Shown: piece by piece, positions 1 through 12,039 of the stretch
How the letters are laid out: every line of letters starts with the position of its first letter
Numbering within the stretch: position 1 is the stretch's first letter
Source: Ailurus styani
Lineage: Eukaryota > Chordata > Mammalia > Carnivora > Ailuridae
DNA: 64,000 nt
Direction: 5' to 3'
NCBI GenBank assembly: GCA_002007465.1
Contig: LNAC01000164.1
Span: 980,842-1,044,841 of the forward strand
Notes under the pieces: model-generated
Told to the model about the DNA's origin: nothing
Database searches by the model: none
Seen by the model: only the letters and a program-made list of their open reading frames with translations
Position numbers and translations under genes: made by a program

Positions 1-129
1 CCAATTTGATTTGGTACAGATAAACTAATACTCAATTTAAAGGACAGTCCTTCAGGTTAAGTGTGTGCATGTGTGAGTAGTTGTGTAAAAACATCATCTT
101 TTTAAGTGGTGATTAAGAGTTGGGCTTTT

Positions 130-625
130 ATGTCAAAGGACTCATACTAAAATCCTGGCTGTACTACTTCATATATTTTATTTTATTTATTTATTTTTAA
201 AGATTTTATTTATGCATTTGACACAGAGAGAGAGATTACAAGTAGGCAGAGAGGCAGTCAGAGAGAGAGGAGAGAGGAGGAAGCAGGCTCCCTGCTGAGC
301 AGAGAGCCCGATGTGGGCCTCAATCCCAGGACCCTGGGATCATGACCTGAGCCGAAGGCAGCGGCNCTCCAAACTTCAGTTTCCTCGTGTGAAAAAAGTG
401 GATATAATAATGTTACCTACTTCATGAAGTTGTGAGAATTAAGTGAAACAGTACTTATGAGGCAATTGTTTTAAGTAGGCTCTATGCCCAACCTGGGGCT
501 TGATCTCAAGACCCCAAGATCAAGAGCCACATGCTCTACAGACTGAGCCAGTCAGACCCCCCAGTGAAACAGTGCTTACAAAATGTTCAGCCTAGTGCTT
601 GGAACATCAGTGTTTCATAAATGCT
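130..625 (+). mobile_element. MIR-like remnant split by SINE pieces
   Basis: The flanks of the SINEs read like a MIR: CTTCAGTTTCCTCGTGTG near 373, then a stretch ending in GTGCTTGGAACATCAGT and CATAAATGCTG. An older minus-strand tRNA-SINE fragment sits at about 475-560. The family call is from memory of the consensus. Confidence 0.5.
200..366 (-). mobile_element. CanSINE, 5' head truncated at an N
   Basis: It reads T-rich tail, GACACAGAGAGAG, CAAGTAGGCAGAGAGGC and GATCATGACCTGAGCC, then stops at an ambiguous base (366) before the usual CCACCCAGGCGCC head. The break at the N suggests an unresolved assembly join. Confidence 0.88.
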
Positions 626-807
626 GACAATTATTTGTGGTAATACTATGAAAACAGGAACTTATCAATATTCCAGTTTACTCCTTCAAACAAATGTAAG
701 CCTAAATGACTCCCAAAAGGGAATCCATGTGCACTGTTGGTGGAAATGTACATTGCTACGCCCACTGTGGAGAATAGTATAGAGGTTCCTAAAAAAAATG
801 AAAATAG

Positions 808-1000
808 GGGCTTCTGGGTGGCTCAATCTGTTAAGTGTACAACTCTTGATTTCAGCTCAGATCATGATCTCAGGGTCATGGGATCCAGCCCCAGGTCGGG
901 CTCTGCACTTAGCAGGGAGTTTGCTTGAGATTCTCTCTCTCTCTCTTCCTCTTTCCCCATTCACTTATGCTCTCTCTCTCTCTCAAATAATAATAAATAA
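808..1000 (+). mobile_element. CanSINE inserted in L1
   Basis: The SINE is flanked by the target-site duplication AAAATGAAAATAG (795-807 and 1001-1013). It has a diverged head, CT-rich middle and AATAAATAAA-type tail. Confidence 0.9.
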
Positions 1001-1586
1001 AAAATGAAAATAGAACTACCACATGACCTAGGAATTCCACTTCTGGGCATATATTTGAAGGAAATGAAACCACTATCTCAAAGAGGTATCTGCACTTCCA
1101 TGTTCATTGCAGCATTATTCATAAAAACCAAGACATGGAAAAAAACAGTAAGTGTCATCAAGGGATGAATGGGTAAAGAAAATATGGTATATATACCATA
1201 TATTTAGGGGACTATTATTCCCATACCATATATTTATGGGAATATTTAAGGGAATATTACTCAGCCATAAAAACAAAGAAGTTCCAGCCACTTGTGAAAA
1301 CATGGATGGGCCAGGGGGATTAGGCTAAGTGAAATAAGTCCAACAGAGAAAGACAAATACTGTAGGTTCTCACTTATTCATGGAATCGAAAAAAGCCGAA
1401 CTCATAGAAACAGAGAATAGAATGGTGGTTGGCAGGGGATGGGACTGGGGGAAATGAAATGTTGGTCAGAGGGTATAAACTTCTAGTTAGGGGATGAATA
1501 AGTTCTGGGGATCTTATATATATAGCATGGTAACTATAGTTAACAAAATTGTATTATATACTTGAAAGTTTCTATGAAAGCAGATC

Positions 1587-1786
1587 TTTTTTTAAAGATG
1601 TTTTTTATTTATTTGTCAGAGAGAGAGAGAGAAAGAGCACAAGCAGGCAGAGTGGCAGGCAGAGGCAGAGGGAGAAGCAGCTCCCCACCGAGCAAGGAGC
1701 CCAATGTGGGACTCGATCCCAAAACCCTGGGATCGTGACCTGAGCCGAAGGCAGCCGCTTAACCAACTGAGCCACCCTGGCATCCC
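1587..1786 (-). mobile_element. CanSINE inserted in L1
   Basis: Tail and AG-repeat lie at the left and the tRNA-like head GAGCCACCCTGGCATCCC at the right. The flanks ATGAAAGCAGATCTT and ATGAAAGAAGATCTT form a near-perfect target duplication. Confidence 0.9.
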
Positions 1787-2040
1787 TATGAAAGAAGATC
1801 TTAAATGTTCTCACTGCACAAAAAAAATGGTTTAATATGTGAGGCATAAAAAAAAATCCTTCCAGTTATTTCAATCAGACTTGGATGGAGGGTATGGGGA
1901 GTGGAAAGAGATATTTTAAAATCACAAATTCAATTTTCTTAATAGTTATAGGGCTATTCAGATTACCCATTTCATATTGGGTGAGCTATGGTAGTTTGTG
2001 TTTTTTGAGAAATTGCTTTTTATTTAAATTCAGTAGCCAT

Positions 2041-2236
2041 GGGGCGCCTGGGTGGCTCAGTGGGTTAAAGCCTTTGCCTTTGGCTCAGGTCATGATCTCA
2101 GGGTCCTAGGATCGAGCCCCGCATCGGGCTTCCTGCTCAGCGGGGCGCCTGCTTCCTTCTCTCTCTCTGCCTGCCTCTCTGCCTACTTGTAATCTCTCTC
2201 TCTCTGTCAAATAAATAAATAAAATCTTTAAAAAAA
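2041..2236 (+). mobile_element. CanSINE in the L1 3' UTR
   Basis: A full-length copy starts GGGGCGCCTGGGTGGCTCAG and ends in an AATAAATAAAATCTTT tail. The target duplication is AAATTCAGTAGCCA / AAATTCAATAGCCA. Confidence 0.95.
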
Positions 2237-5218
2237 TAAATTCAATAGCCAACATACAGTACATCATTAGTTTTTGATATAATGTTCAATGATTCATTAG
2301 TTGCGTATAACACCCAGTGTTCATCACATCATGTGCCCCCCTTAATGCCCATCATCTGGTTACCCCACTCCCCACCCTCCCCACTATCTGCACCCCTGTT
2401 TGTTTCCCAGAGTCAAGAGTCTCTCATGGTTTGTCTCCCTCTCTGATTTCTTCCTACTAAGTTTTGCCTCCCATCCTCTATTGTCCTCTGCACTATTTCT
2501 TATATTCTGCACATGAGTGAAACCGTATGATAATTTTCTTTCTCTGCTTGACTTATTTCACTTATCATAATACCCTCCAGTTCCATCCATGTCAATTCAA
2601 GGGTTAGGTATTCATCCTTTCTGATGGCTGAGTAATATTCCATTGTATATATGAACCACACTTTCTTTATCCATTCATCTGTTGAAGGACGTCTAGGCTC
2701 TTTCCACAGTTTGGCTATTGTGGACATTGCTGCTATGAACATCGGGGTGCATGTGTTACTTCTTTTCAGTGCATCTGTGTCTTTCACGTAATACCAAGAA
2801 CTGCAATTGCTGGGTTGTAGGGTAGCTCTATTTTTAACATCTTGAGGAACCTATCTACTGCTTTCCAGAGTGGCTGTGCTAACTTGCTTTCCCGCCAACA
2901 GTGTAAGATGGTTCCCCTTTCTTCACATCCTCTCCAACATTTGTTGCTTCCTGCCTTGTTAATTTTTGCCATTCTAACTGGTGTAAGGCGGTAGCTCAAT
3001 GTGGTTTTAATTTGAATTTCCCTGATGGCAAGTGATGTGGAGCATTTTTTCACATGTCTGTTAGCCATTTGGATGTCTTCCTTGGAAAAGTGTCTGTTCA
3101 TGTCTTCTGCCCATTTCTTAACTAGATTATTTGTTTTTGGGGTACTGAGTTTGATAAGTTTGTGGATACCAGCCCTTTATCTGTAATGTCATTTGCAAAT
3201 ATCCTCTCCCATTCTGTGGGTTGCCTGTTTGTTTTGTTGATTGTTTCCTTTGCTGTGCAGAAGCTTTTTATCTTGATGAAGTCCCAAAAGTCCATTTTTT
3301 TGCTTTTCCTTCTCTTGCCTTTAGAGACATGTCTTGCAAGAAACTGCTGTGGCCATTGTCAAAGAGGTTACTGCCTGTGTTTCTCCTCTAGGATTTTGAT
3401 GGATTCCTGTCTCACACTGAGGTTTTTCATCAATTTTGAGTTTATCTTTGTGTATGGTGTAAGAGAATGGTCCAGTTTCATTCTTCTGTATGTGGCTGTC
3501 CAATGTTCCCAGCACCATTTATTGAACAGACTTTTTTCTATTGGATATCCTTTCCTGATTTGTCAAAGGTTAGTCGACTATAGAGTTGAGGGTCCATTTC
3601 TGGGCTCTCTATTCTGTTCCACTGATCTATGTGTCTGTTTTTGTGCCAATACCATGCAATCTTGATGATCAAAGCTTTGTAATATAGTTTGAAGTCAGGA
3701 ATTGTGATGCCCCAGCTTTAGTCTTCTTTTTCAACATTCCTCTGGCCATTAGGGGTCTTTTCTGGTTCCATACAAATTTTAGGATTGTTTGTTCTAGCTC
3801 TTTGAAAAATGCCAATGGTATTTTGATAGGGATTGCATTGGGTGTGTAGATTGTTCTGGGCAGCATAGACATTTTCACAATGTTTAGTCTTCCAATCCTT
3901 GAGCATGGATGTTTTTCCACTGCTCTGTGTTTTCCTCAATTTCTTTCATAAGTGTTCTGTAGTTTCTAGAGTATAGATCCCTTACCTCCTTGGTTAGGTT
4001 TTATTCCTAGGTATCTTATGGTTTTTGATGCTATTGTAAATGGAATTGATTCCTTAATTTCTCTTTCATAGGTTACACTGTTAGTGTATAGAAATGCAAC
4101 TGACTTCTGTGCGCTGATTTTGTATCCTGCCACATTGTTGAATACCTGTATAAGTTCTAGCAATTGGTGAGTCTTTTGGGTTTTCTACATAAAGTATCAT
4201 GTCATCTGCAAAGAGAGAGAGTTTGACTTTTTTGCCAATTTAAATGTCTTTTATCTCTTTTTGTTGTCTGATTGCTGAGACTACGACTTCTAGTACTAAT
4301 ATTAAATAATAATGGTGAGACTGGGCATCCCTGTCGTGTTCCTGACCTTAAGGGAAAATCTCTGTTTTTCCCACTGAGAATGATATTTGCTGTGGGCTCT
4401 TCATAGATGGCCCTTATGATATTGAGGTATGTTCCCTCTATGCCTATATTTTGAAGAGTTTTAATCAGGAAAGGATGCTGTATTTTGTCAAATGCTTTTT
4501 CTGCATCAATCAGGAGGATCATATGGTTCTAGTCTTTCCTTCAGTAATGTGCTCTATCATGCTGATTGATTTCCAAATGTTGAACCACCCTTAGATCTCA
4601 GGAATGAATCCCACCCGGTCATGGTGAAAAACCCTTTTAATGTACTGTCGGATCCTATTGGCTAGGATCTTGTTGAGTACTTTGGCATCAATGTTTATCA
4701 GGGATATTGGTCTGTAATTCTCCTTTTTGATGGAGTCTATGTCTGGTTTTGGGATCAGGGTAATGCTGGCCTCATAGAACGAGATTGGAAGTTTTCCTTC
4801 CATTTCTATTTTTTGAAACAGCTTCAGTAGAATAGGTATTATTTCTTCTTTAAATGTTTGATAGAATTCCCCTATGAAGCCATCTGGGTCTGGACTCTTG
4901 TTTTTTAGGACGTTTTTGATTACTGCTCCAATTTCCTTGCTGGTTATTGGTCTGTTCAGATTGTCTATTTCTTCCTGTTTCAGTCTTGGTAGTTTATAAG
5001 CTTCCAGGAATGCACCCATTTCTTCCAGACTGCTTAATTTATTGGCATATCGTTGCTAGTAATAATTTCTAATAATCATTTCTATTTCCTTAGTATTAGT
5101 TGTGATCTTTCCCTTTTCATTCATGATTTTATTGATCAGGGTCCTTTCCTTTCAGTGCATTTTAAAATTTCCCTTTACACTTCCTCCTTGATACATACAT
5201 AATTTAGAAGAATATTAT

Positions 5219-5408
5219 TTTTTTAATATTTTATTTATTTGACAGATACAGGCACCATGAGAGAGGGAACACAAGCAGGGCAAGTGGGAGAGGAAGAAGC
5301 AGGCTTCCCACTAAGCAGGGAGCCCAATGCGGGGCTCGATCGTAGGACTCTGGGATCATGACCTGAGCGGAAGGCAGACGTTTAACGACTGAGCCACCCA
5401 GGTGCCCC
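5219..5408 (-). mobile_element. CanSINE in L1
   Basis: A minus-strand copy ends CTGAGCCACCCAGGTGCCCC. Diverged flanks TAGAAGAATATTATT and TAGATGTGTATTATT are the likely target duplication. Confidence 0.9.
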
Positions 5409-6142
5409 TAGATGTGTATTATTTAGGGTTGAAGTGTTTTGGAGATTTTCATCTTATTATTGATTTCCAGTTTGCTTTTATTGTGGTTGCAGAGCACCTT
5501 CTGTATCATGTTAGTTACTTTAAATTTGCTGAGGATTGTTTTATGGCCCCAGATATAATCTGGCTTGGTATATGTCCTATGAGCACTTAGAAAGAGTATA
5601 ATTCTATTCTTTTTGGTCTATAAATGTCTATTGGATCCTCTAAGCTGATGGTATTGTTGAATTCTTGCTAAGTTTGTCTACTTCTTGTCAATGGTTGAGA
5701 GAGGTGCTGAAGTCTCCAAACTATGGCTGTGAATTTGTCTATTTCTCCTTCTAGTTCTATGAGTTTTTGGTTCACATATTTTGCAGCTCTGTTGTTTCAT
5801 ACATGTATATTTAGGATCACTATGTCTTCTTAATGAACTGACTTTCTTAACACTGTATGATGTTCCTTTCTGCCTCTGGTAATTCTCTTTCTCTGAAATC
5901 TCAGGTATTGATATGGTCATACCTGCTTTCTTTTATTAACATATTTATGATATATCTTTTCCCATCCTTTTACTTTCAACTAGCCTGTATTGCTATATTT
6001 GAAGTTAATTTATTACAGATGGTATATACTGAAGTAAAGTTTTTTAATCCATTTTGCCAACTTCTGTCTTTAATGGTGTATCCTGATTATTTACATTTAA
6101 TGTAATTATTTATAAGCTAGGGTTTAAGTCTGCCATTTTATT

Positions 6143-6345
6143 CTTTTAAAGATTTATTTATTTGAGAGAGTGCGTGTGTGCACATGTGAGAGCAGGGGGA
6201 GGGGCAAAGGGAGAGAGAGAGAATTTCAAGCAGACTCCCAGATAAGCACAGAACCCAATATGGGCACAATCTCAGGACCCTGAGATCATGACCTGAGCCA
6301 AAATCAAGAGTCAGATGCCTCACCAACTGAGCCACTGAGGCAACC
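6143..6345 (-). mobile_element. Older CanSINE in L1
   Basis: It carries AAAGATTTATTTATTTGAGAG, an AG-rich middle with a short GTGTGTGC run, and a diverged head CTGAGCCACTGAGGCAACCC. Confidence 0.88.
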
Positions 6346-6510
6346 CTACCATTTTATTTTTTGTTTTCTGTTTACTTTTTCTCTTTTCCTTTTCTCTTTC
6401 TGTAGGTTACTTGACCATCTTTAAAATTTTAATTTTGATTTATCTATAGTGTTTCTGAGTATATTGCTTTATAAGGCTTTTTAGTGGCTCCTTTAAGAAT
6501 TATGTATCGA

Positions 6511-6707
6511 GGGCGCCTGGGTGGCTCAGTGGGTTAAAGCCTCTGCCTTCGGCTCAGGTCATGATCCCAGGGTCCTGGGATCGAGGCCCGCATCGGGCTC
6601 TCTGCTCAGCAGGGAGCCTGCTTCCTCCTCTCTCTCTGCCTGCCTCTCTGCCTACTTGTAAATCTCTCTCTGTGTGTCATATAAATAAATAAAATCTTTA
6701 AAAAAAA
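6511..6707 (+). mobile_element. Young CanSINE with perfect target duplication
   Basis: A near-consensus full-length copy is flanked on both sides by the identical 16-mer AAGAATTATGTATCGA (6495-6510 and 6708-6723). This indicates a recent insertion. Confidence 0.96.
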
Positions 6708-6999
6708 AAGAATTATGTATCGATAACTTCTCACAGTCTACTGGTGTCATCATTTCACCTGTTTGAATGAAGTATAGAAATCTTACCTCCCTCTGCATTT
6801 CTTTATCCTCTTTCTTGTTTATAATATTGTCTTGGTTATTCCCTCTATGTACATTCAGAACCACATCAGGTAGTATTATCATTTTTGTTTAAACACAATT
6901 TAGAAAACTCAAGAGGAGAAGAAAGTCTGTTGTATTCACCCATTTTTTTTACTCACTGTGCTTGTTCTTCCTTCCTGATATTTCAAGATTCCTTTTTAA

Positions 7000-7142
7000 A
7001 TTATTTACATTATTTTTAAATTATTATTTCCTTTTTAAATTACTTTCCTTTTAAATTATTTTAAATTACTCCTTTTAAGTTTTTAAATTATTATTCCTTT
7101 TCAAATTATAATTAAATTAAATTAAATTATTTCCTTTTTAAA
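7000..7142. repeat. AT-rich imperfect tandem repeat
   Basis: The motif TTCCTTTTTAAATTA recurs with variation about six times, with an AAATT run near its end. It is probably a local expansion within the surrounding L1. Confidence 0.6.
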
Positions 7143-7377
7143 GTACGTTTGGAGAACTTCACTTAGCCATTCGTTTAGGATCAGTCCGCTGATGACAGAG
7201 TCTTTTAGTTTTTCTTCACCTGAGAATGTCTTGATGTCTCCTTTATTCCTGAAGGATATTTTAATGGTATAAGATGCTGGGTTGACAATTCTTTTCTTTC
7301 AATCACTAAAAACATTGTGTTACTTGCTTCTAGTCTTCATCATTTTTGATGAAAAATCCCCTATCATTCAATTTGTT

Positions 7378-7504
7378 CCAGTCATGGTCTTGGGGTCATG
7401 GGATGGAATCCCACATTGGGCTCCCGCTCAGTGCAACGTCTGCTTGTCCCTCTCCTTCCTGATCTGCTCCTGCCCCTCTCCTCCTCTCCCCACTCACAAG
7501 CAAG

Positions 7505-7543
<39 letters not shown>

Positions 7544-7572
7544 AACTATATGGATAAAATCTTTTTTAAAAA
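7378..7572 (+). mobile_element. CanSINE, 5' truncated, with (CT)n
   Basis: The copy begins within the tRNA-related part (GTCATGGTCTTGGGGTCATG). It runs through a CT repeat at about 7506-7539 and ends AAATAACTATATGGATAAAATC. Confidence 0.85.
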
Positions 7573-7574
7573 GA

Positions 7575-9040
7575 CTCTCTTTCTTGGCTTGTCTTTTTCT
7601 TTTCTTTTGTTTCTTAAATTCCACATATGAATGAAATCATGTTGTTTGTCTTTCTCTGATGACTGACTTACTTTGCTTAGCCTTATACTCTCTAACTCCA
7701 TTCATGTTGTTGCAAATGGCAAAATTTCATTCTTTATATGGCTGAATATTCCATTGTGTACATGTGTGTATACAACACACACAAACACTCACACATACAT
7801 GTCACATAATATACATGTCACCTCTTCTTTATCTATCGATGGAACACTCGGACTGCTTCCATAAGTAGGCTATAAATAATGCTGTAAATATGCTTCAATA
7901 AACACATGGGATGCATAGATCTTTTTGAATTAGTGTATTTGTATTATTTGGGTAAATGCTCAGTAGTGCATTTACTGGATCATAAAGTAACTCTATTTTT
8001 AATTTTTTTGAGGAACCTCCATTCCATTTTCCAGAGTGCCTGCTCCAGTCTATATTCCCACCAACAGTGTATGAGAGTTCCTTTTTCTCCACATCCTCAC
8101 CAACACTTGTTATTTCTTGTGCTTTTGATTTTAGCCATTCTGACAGGTGGTGATAGCTCACTGTGGTTTTGATTTGCATTTTCCTGATGGTGAGTAATGT
8201 TGAGCATCTTTTCCTGTTTCTGTTGGCCATCTGGATGTCTGCTCTGGATTAATGTCTGTTCATGTCTTCTGCCCATTTTTAAAATTGGATTATTTGGGTT
8301 TGGGTGTTGAGCTGTATAAGTTCTTTATATATTTTGTATACTAACCTTTTACTGGATATGGCATTTTTAAATGTCTTCTCTCATTCAGTTGGTTGTCCAT
8401 TAGTTTTGTTGATTGTTTCCTTTACTGTGCAGAAGCTTTTTATTTTGAGGTAGTCCCAATAGTTTATTTTTGCTTTATTTTTCCCTTGCCTCAGGAGACA
8501 CATCTAGAAAAATGTTGTTATTGCTGATGTCGGAGAAATTATTGCGTATGGTGAAAGAAAGTGGGCCAGTTTCATTCTTTTGCATATAGCCGTCCAGTTT
8601 TCTCAACACCACTTGTTAAAGAGACTGTCCTTTTCCCTTTGCATATCCTTGCCTCTTTTGCAAAGACTGACCCATAATTGTGGGTTTCTGGGCTCTCTAT
8701 CCTGTTCTATTGATCTACATATCTATTTCTGTGCCAGTACCATACTGTTTTGATTACTACAGCTTTGTAGTATAACTTGAAATCTGGAATTGTGGTAATT
8801 CCTGCTTTGGTTTTCTTTTTCAAGAGTGTTTTGGCCATTCAGGGTCTTTCATGGTTCCATACAAATTTTAAGATCATTTGTTCTAACTTTGTGAAAAATG
8901 CTGTTGGCATTTTAATAGGCTTGCATTAAATCTACAGGTTGCATTGGGTAGTATGGACATTTTAACAATATTTGTTCTTCCAATCCATGAGAATGGAATG
9001 TGAACATGGAAAGCCATTTGTGTTTGCCATAACTTCAGAA
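7575..9040 (-). mobile_element. Second L1 fragment (3' half)
   Basis: Antisense L1 ORF2 3' sequence. TTCCACATATGAATGAAATCATG near its left end is typical of an L1 3' region, and CCACCAACAGTGTATGAGAG and TACCATACTGTTTTGATTAC lie further in. A decayed ORF2 piece is open at 7895-8230 on the minus strand. It repeats the content of the L1 to its left, so it is a separate insertion. A short (CA)n-like run lies at 7770-7800. Confidence 0.82.
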
Positions 9041-9563
9041 ATATTTTGGCAGTGGTTTTTCAGCCTTTTTTTCATGAACAAGATAGACCCATTCTAGCTT
9101 CTGGCTGTAAGCAGTGACCCTGGGTTTTATTCTCCATCTTGCATGGAGAATATTTTTTTTCCTGAGAGCCCACAGGAAACAAACTTATAGCAACCAAGGC
9201 CAATTTCCCATCCTGCAGCTCAGAAACGCAAGAGTTTCATCTTTGTTCATCTTTTTATGTTTGTTCCATTTTTGTTTTATATTTTCTAATTTTTATTTTA
9301 AATTTTTATCTATTTTTTCTGTGTTCATATGAGCAGAGCATGGTACACAGAAGCATAAACTTATTTCACCAGCTTAACAGAAAACTGTGTTTTTACTTTT
9401 TAATATTTTGTTTCAGTGTTACATAAACACAACCAATACTTTAATAATATTATTTTACAGTATTACATAAATTTGTAAACAAGGTCAAATTTTTGGTTTA
9501 AGAGCAGGCGTTTAATTAGTCACATGCTTTGATGACATTCAACTGCATAGAAAATAGCTTTAA
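9040..9563. other. Unique AT-rich DNA, no gene seen
   Basis: No repeat family, coding frame or RNA gene is recognisable. Confidence 0.5.
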
Positions 9564-9755
9564 GGGCGCCTGGGTGGCTCAGTGGATTAAGCCTCTGCCT
9601 TCGGCTCAGGTCATGATCTCGGGGTCCTAGGATTGAGTCCCAGATCCGGCTCTCTGCTCAGCAGGGAGCCTGCTTCCTCCTCTCTCTCTCTCTGCCTGCT
9701 TGTGATCTCTCTCTCTCTCTCTGTCAAATAAATAAATAAAATCTTTAAAAAAAAA
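9564..9755 (+). mobile_element. CanSINE, first of a tandem pair
   Basis: Full-length copy. Its 3' half and the downstream segment AACTTAAGGAAGTTGCATT are repeated identically after the next copy. Confidence 0.93.
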
Positions 9756-9797
9756 GAACTTAAGGAAGTTGCATTAAAAAAAAAAGAAAATAGCTTT

Positions 9798-9989
9798 GGG
9801 CGCCTGGGTGGCTCAGTGGTTTGAAGCCTCTGCCTTCGGCTCAGGTCATGATCTCAGGGTCCTGGGATCGAGGCCCGCATCGGGCTTCCTGCTCAGCAGG
9901 GAGCCTGCTTCCTCCTCTCTCTCTCTCTGCCTGCTTGTGATCTCTCTCTCTCTCTCTGTCAAATAAATAAATAAAATCTTTAAAAAAAA
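9798..9989 (+). mobile_element. CanSINE, second of a tandem pair
   Basis: Full-length copy, closer to the young consensus in its 5' half than the first. The shared downstream segment shows that the unit of about 234 bp was duplicated in tandem. Confidence 0.93.
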
Positions 9990-10033
9990 AGAACTTAAGG
10001 AAGTTGCATTAAAAAAAAAGAAAATAGCTTTAA

Positions 10034-10202
10034 GGGGCACCTAGGGTAAGTATCTGTCTTTGGCTCTGGTCATGATCTCAGGGTCTTAGAATGGAACCCT
10101 GCATCAAGCTCCCTGCTCAGTGGGGAGTCTGATTGTTCCTCTCCCTCTGCCCCTCTGCCTTCTTGTGTGCTCTCTCTCAAATAAATAAAATCTTTTAAAA
10201 AA
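10034..10202 (+). mobile_element. Older CanSINE following the tandem pair
   Basis: A diverged head (AGGGGCACCTAGGG) leads to a CTCTCTCAAATAAATAAAATC tail. Flanks AGAAAATAG on both sides suggest its original target duplication. Confidence 0.88.
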
Positions 10203-10271
10203 AGAAAATAGACCTCTGTATGGGAGGACTTACATGAATGTATTCTGTTTCCACAAATGAAACTAATTCAT

Positions 10272-10453
10272 CTTTTTTTGAGAGAGAGAGAGAGCTGAAA
10301 GAGGGGCAGGGAGAGGGAGAGAAAGAGAATCTTAAGCAGACTCCATGCCCAGTGCAGAGCCCCACATGGGGCTGGATCTCACGACCCTGAGATAATGACC
10401 TGAAGCAAAATTAAGGGTCTGATGCCTAACCAACTGAGCCAACTAGGCACCTT
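10272..10453 (-). mobile_element. Older CanSINE
   Basis: GAGAGAGAGAG tract, GGGGCTGGATCTCACGACCC, and an end in CTGAGCCAACTAGGCACCTT. Confidence 0.88.
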
Positions 10454-10485
10454 GAGACAAATTCATCTTTAAATTATACACTACT

Positions 10486-10630
10486 GCGGCACCTGGGTGG
10501 CTCAGTGGGTTAAGTGTCTGCCTTCAGCTCAGGTCATGATCCCAGAGTCCTGGGATCGAGCCCCACATCGGGCTCCCTGCTTATCGGGGAGTCTGCTTCT
10601 CCCTCTCCTTCTGTTCCTCCCCCTGCTCGT

Positions 10631-10676
<46 letters not shown>

Positions 10677-10697
10677 AAATAAAATCTTTTAAAAAAA
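10486..10697 (+). mobile_element. CanSINE with expanded (CT)n
   Basis: The head is GCGGCACCTGGGTGGCTCAG. The CT-rich part has grown to about 20 CT units at 10631-10672 before the AAATAAATAAAATC tail. Confidence 0.93.
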
Positions 10698-10795
10698 TAA
10701 ATTATACACAACTAATGAATCATTGAACATTACACCAAAACTGATCACGTACTGTATGTTGGCTAATTGAATTTAAATTAAAAAAATAAACCAGC
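10698..10795 (+). mobile_element. L1 3' end fragment
   Basis: CTAATGAATCATTGAACATT through ACGTACTGTATGTTGGCTAA is the sense-strand terminal L1 3' UTR, complementary in type to the end of the large L1 at about 2.25 kb. Confidence 0.75.
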
Positions 10796-10799
10796 AACA

Positions 10800-11700
10800 A
10801 CAAAATAGAGTCATGACAGAGAAGGCAATATATTTACTTATTTTTAGGAGAATTAAATAAAACCAGACAGACCAATTCCATTTCTTATATATCTGTACAT
10901 CTAAATATCAACATATAAATCTGTTTTAACTGACATCTCTATTATACATAGCTTATAAACATGTCTGTATAATAAAATTTAAATTTTCCATACTTTAGTA
11001 TCTATTTAACAGTTTTATAATTGTAATGGAAATATTGTCAAGTTAATGTAATTTTCATTTAAAGTTAAAATATCATTATGAAGAAACCTTAATAAGATTT
11101 GAGAAACTTATACTTGTTTAAGATCACATAGCACATAGGGTTATAAAGAAATACTTATTTTGGTCAAAATGTGTTCTATGTGGATAATTCCAGTCTTAAA
11201 AATCTGCTTTTCATCCCAGATAAAAGGTTTTGCTGAAAAACTAAATAATGACATTGGATTATAACCCAAATAATAAAGTATATATCCATGAGTCTGTATA
11301 TAAAGAAATAACTACAGAATGAATAAGTAGAGGAGAAAGGAAAAGTTTTTTTCTTGGAGAAGAATTTCAATTAGTTAATGTAAAAGGAATCAGGGAAATA
11401 GAAAATTACCATTCGAATGCCACAGTGTTAATTGCCATAGAAAATACCCAGTAATGCATACTAAAATTAGTGGGCAAAAGTTTAAGCAGAAACATGACAT
11501 TTGCATAGTTTCAAAGTATCTCTCTCCAAGTATTTATTAATTACAAGAAAAAATAGTAACTTTACAGTGCAGAAACTTGACAGATATTATCTTAACTGAG
11601 TGATGGAAATTAATATCACCTTAATGCTATTTTTATATATTCAGTATAACTGTATACTTAAAAATGTTTAACATGGTAAATTTTATGTTGCTTTTAGCCA
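10800..11700. other. Unique AT-rich DNA, no gene seen
   Basis: No family was recognised. The only open frames are short and lack features of real proteins. Confidence 0.5.
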
Positions 11701-11705
11701 CTATT

Positions 11706-11899
11706 TTTTTTTAAAGATTTTATTTATTTCACAGCGGGAGAGAGATCACAAGGAGGCAGAGAGGCAGGCAGAGAGAGAGAGGGGGAAGCAGGCTCCCCGC
11801 CAAGCAGAGAGCCCGATGCGGGCCTCGATCCCAGGACCCTGAGATCATGACCTGGGCCGAAAGCAGAGGCTTTAACCCACTGAGCCACCCAGGCACCCT
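11706..11899 (-). mobile_element. CanSINE
   Basis: Near-consensus minus copy flanked by GCCACTATTTTT on both sides. Confidence 0.94.
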
Positions 11900-12039
11900 A
11901 GCCACTATTTTTTAAAAGATTAATATTACTGCTAAATAAGACACATTGACATAGTGTACCCCGATAATGATGCACTGAGAAGGATACAATATCATTTCTG
12001 TGGTATTCTTCCCAATAATGCATAACATAAATCTAATCT

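Larger units (their letters stand above)
690..1850 (+). mobile_element. L1 3' fragment, interrupted by two SINEs
   Basis: The stretch from TGCACTGTTGGTGGAAATGT to TACCACATGACCTAGG and beyond is the 3' part of L1 ORF2 and the start of its 3' UTR, sense on the plus strand. No open reading frame survives. SINEs at 808-1000 and 1587-1786 break it. Confidence 0.85.
2010..7375 (-). mobile_element. Long L1 retrotransposon, ORF2 disrupted
   Basis: Read on the minus strand this is a long, 5'-incomplete L1. Fragments of ORF2 reverse transcriptase are visible at 4591-5019 and 4202-4522, including the [10 protein letters not shown] motif and an FADDM catalytic core at 4198-4212. The C-terminal end of ORF2 lies at 2500-3101. 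Frameshifts and stops separate these pieces, so no active protein is encoded. The 3' UTR and poly-A end are near 2010-2280. Four SINEs (2041, 5219, 6143, 6511) interrupt it. The part above about 5.4 kb is L1 5' body, but its exact subregions are uncertain, and it may be more than one same-orientation copy. Confidence 0.85.

Noticed and set aside
2500..5019. Reverse transcriptase gene
   Set aside because: The RT motifs are real but belong to an L1 broken by stops and SINEs, so it was recorded as a mobile element rather than a functional gene.
9564..9640. tRNA gene signal (A/B-box-like head)
   Set aside because: The head belongs to a tRNA-derived SINE repeated more than 50 times; no complete cloverleaf was identified.
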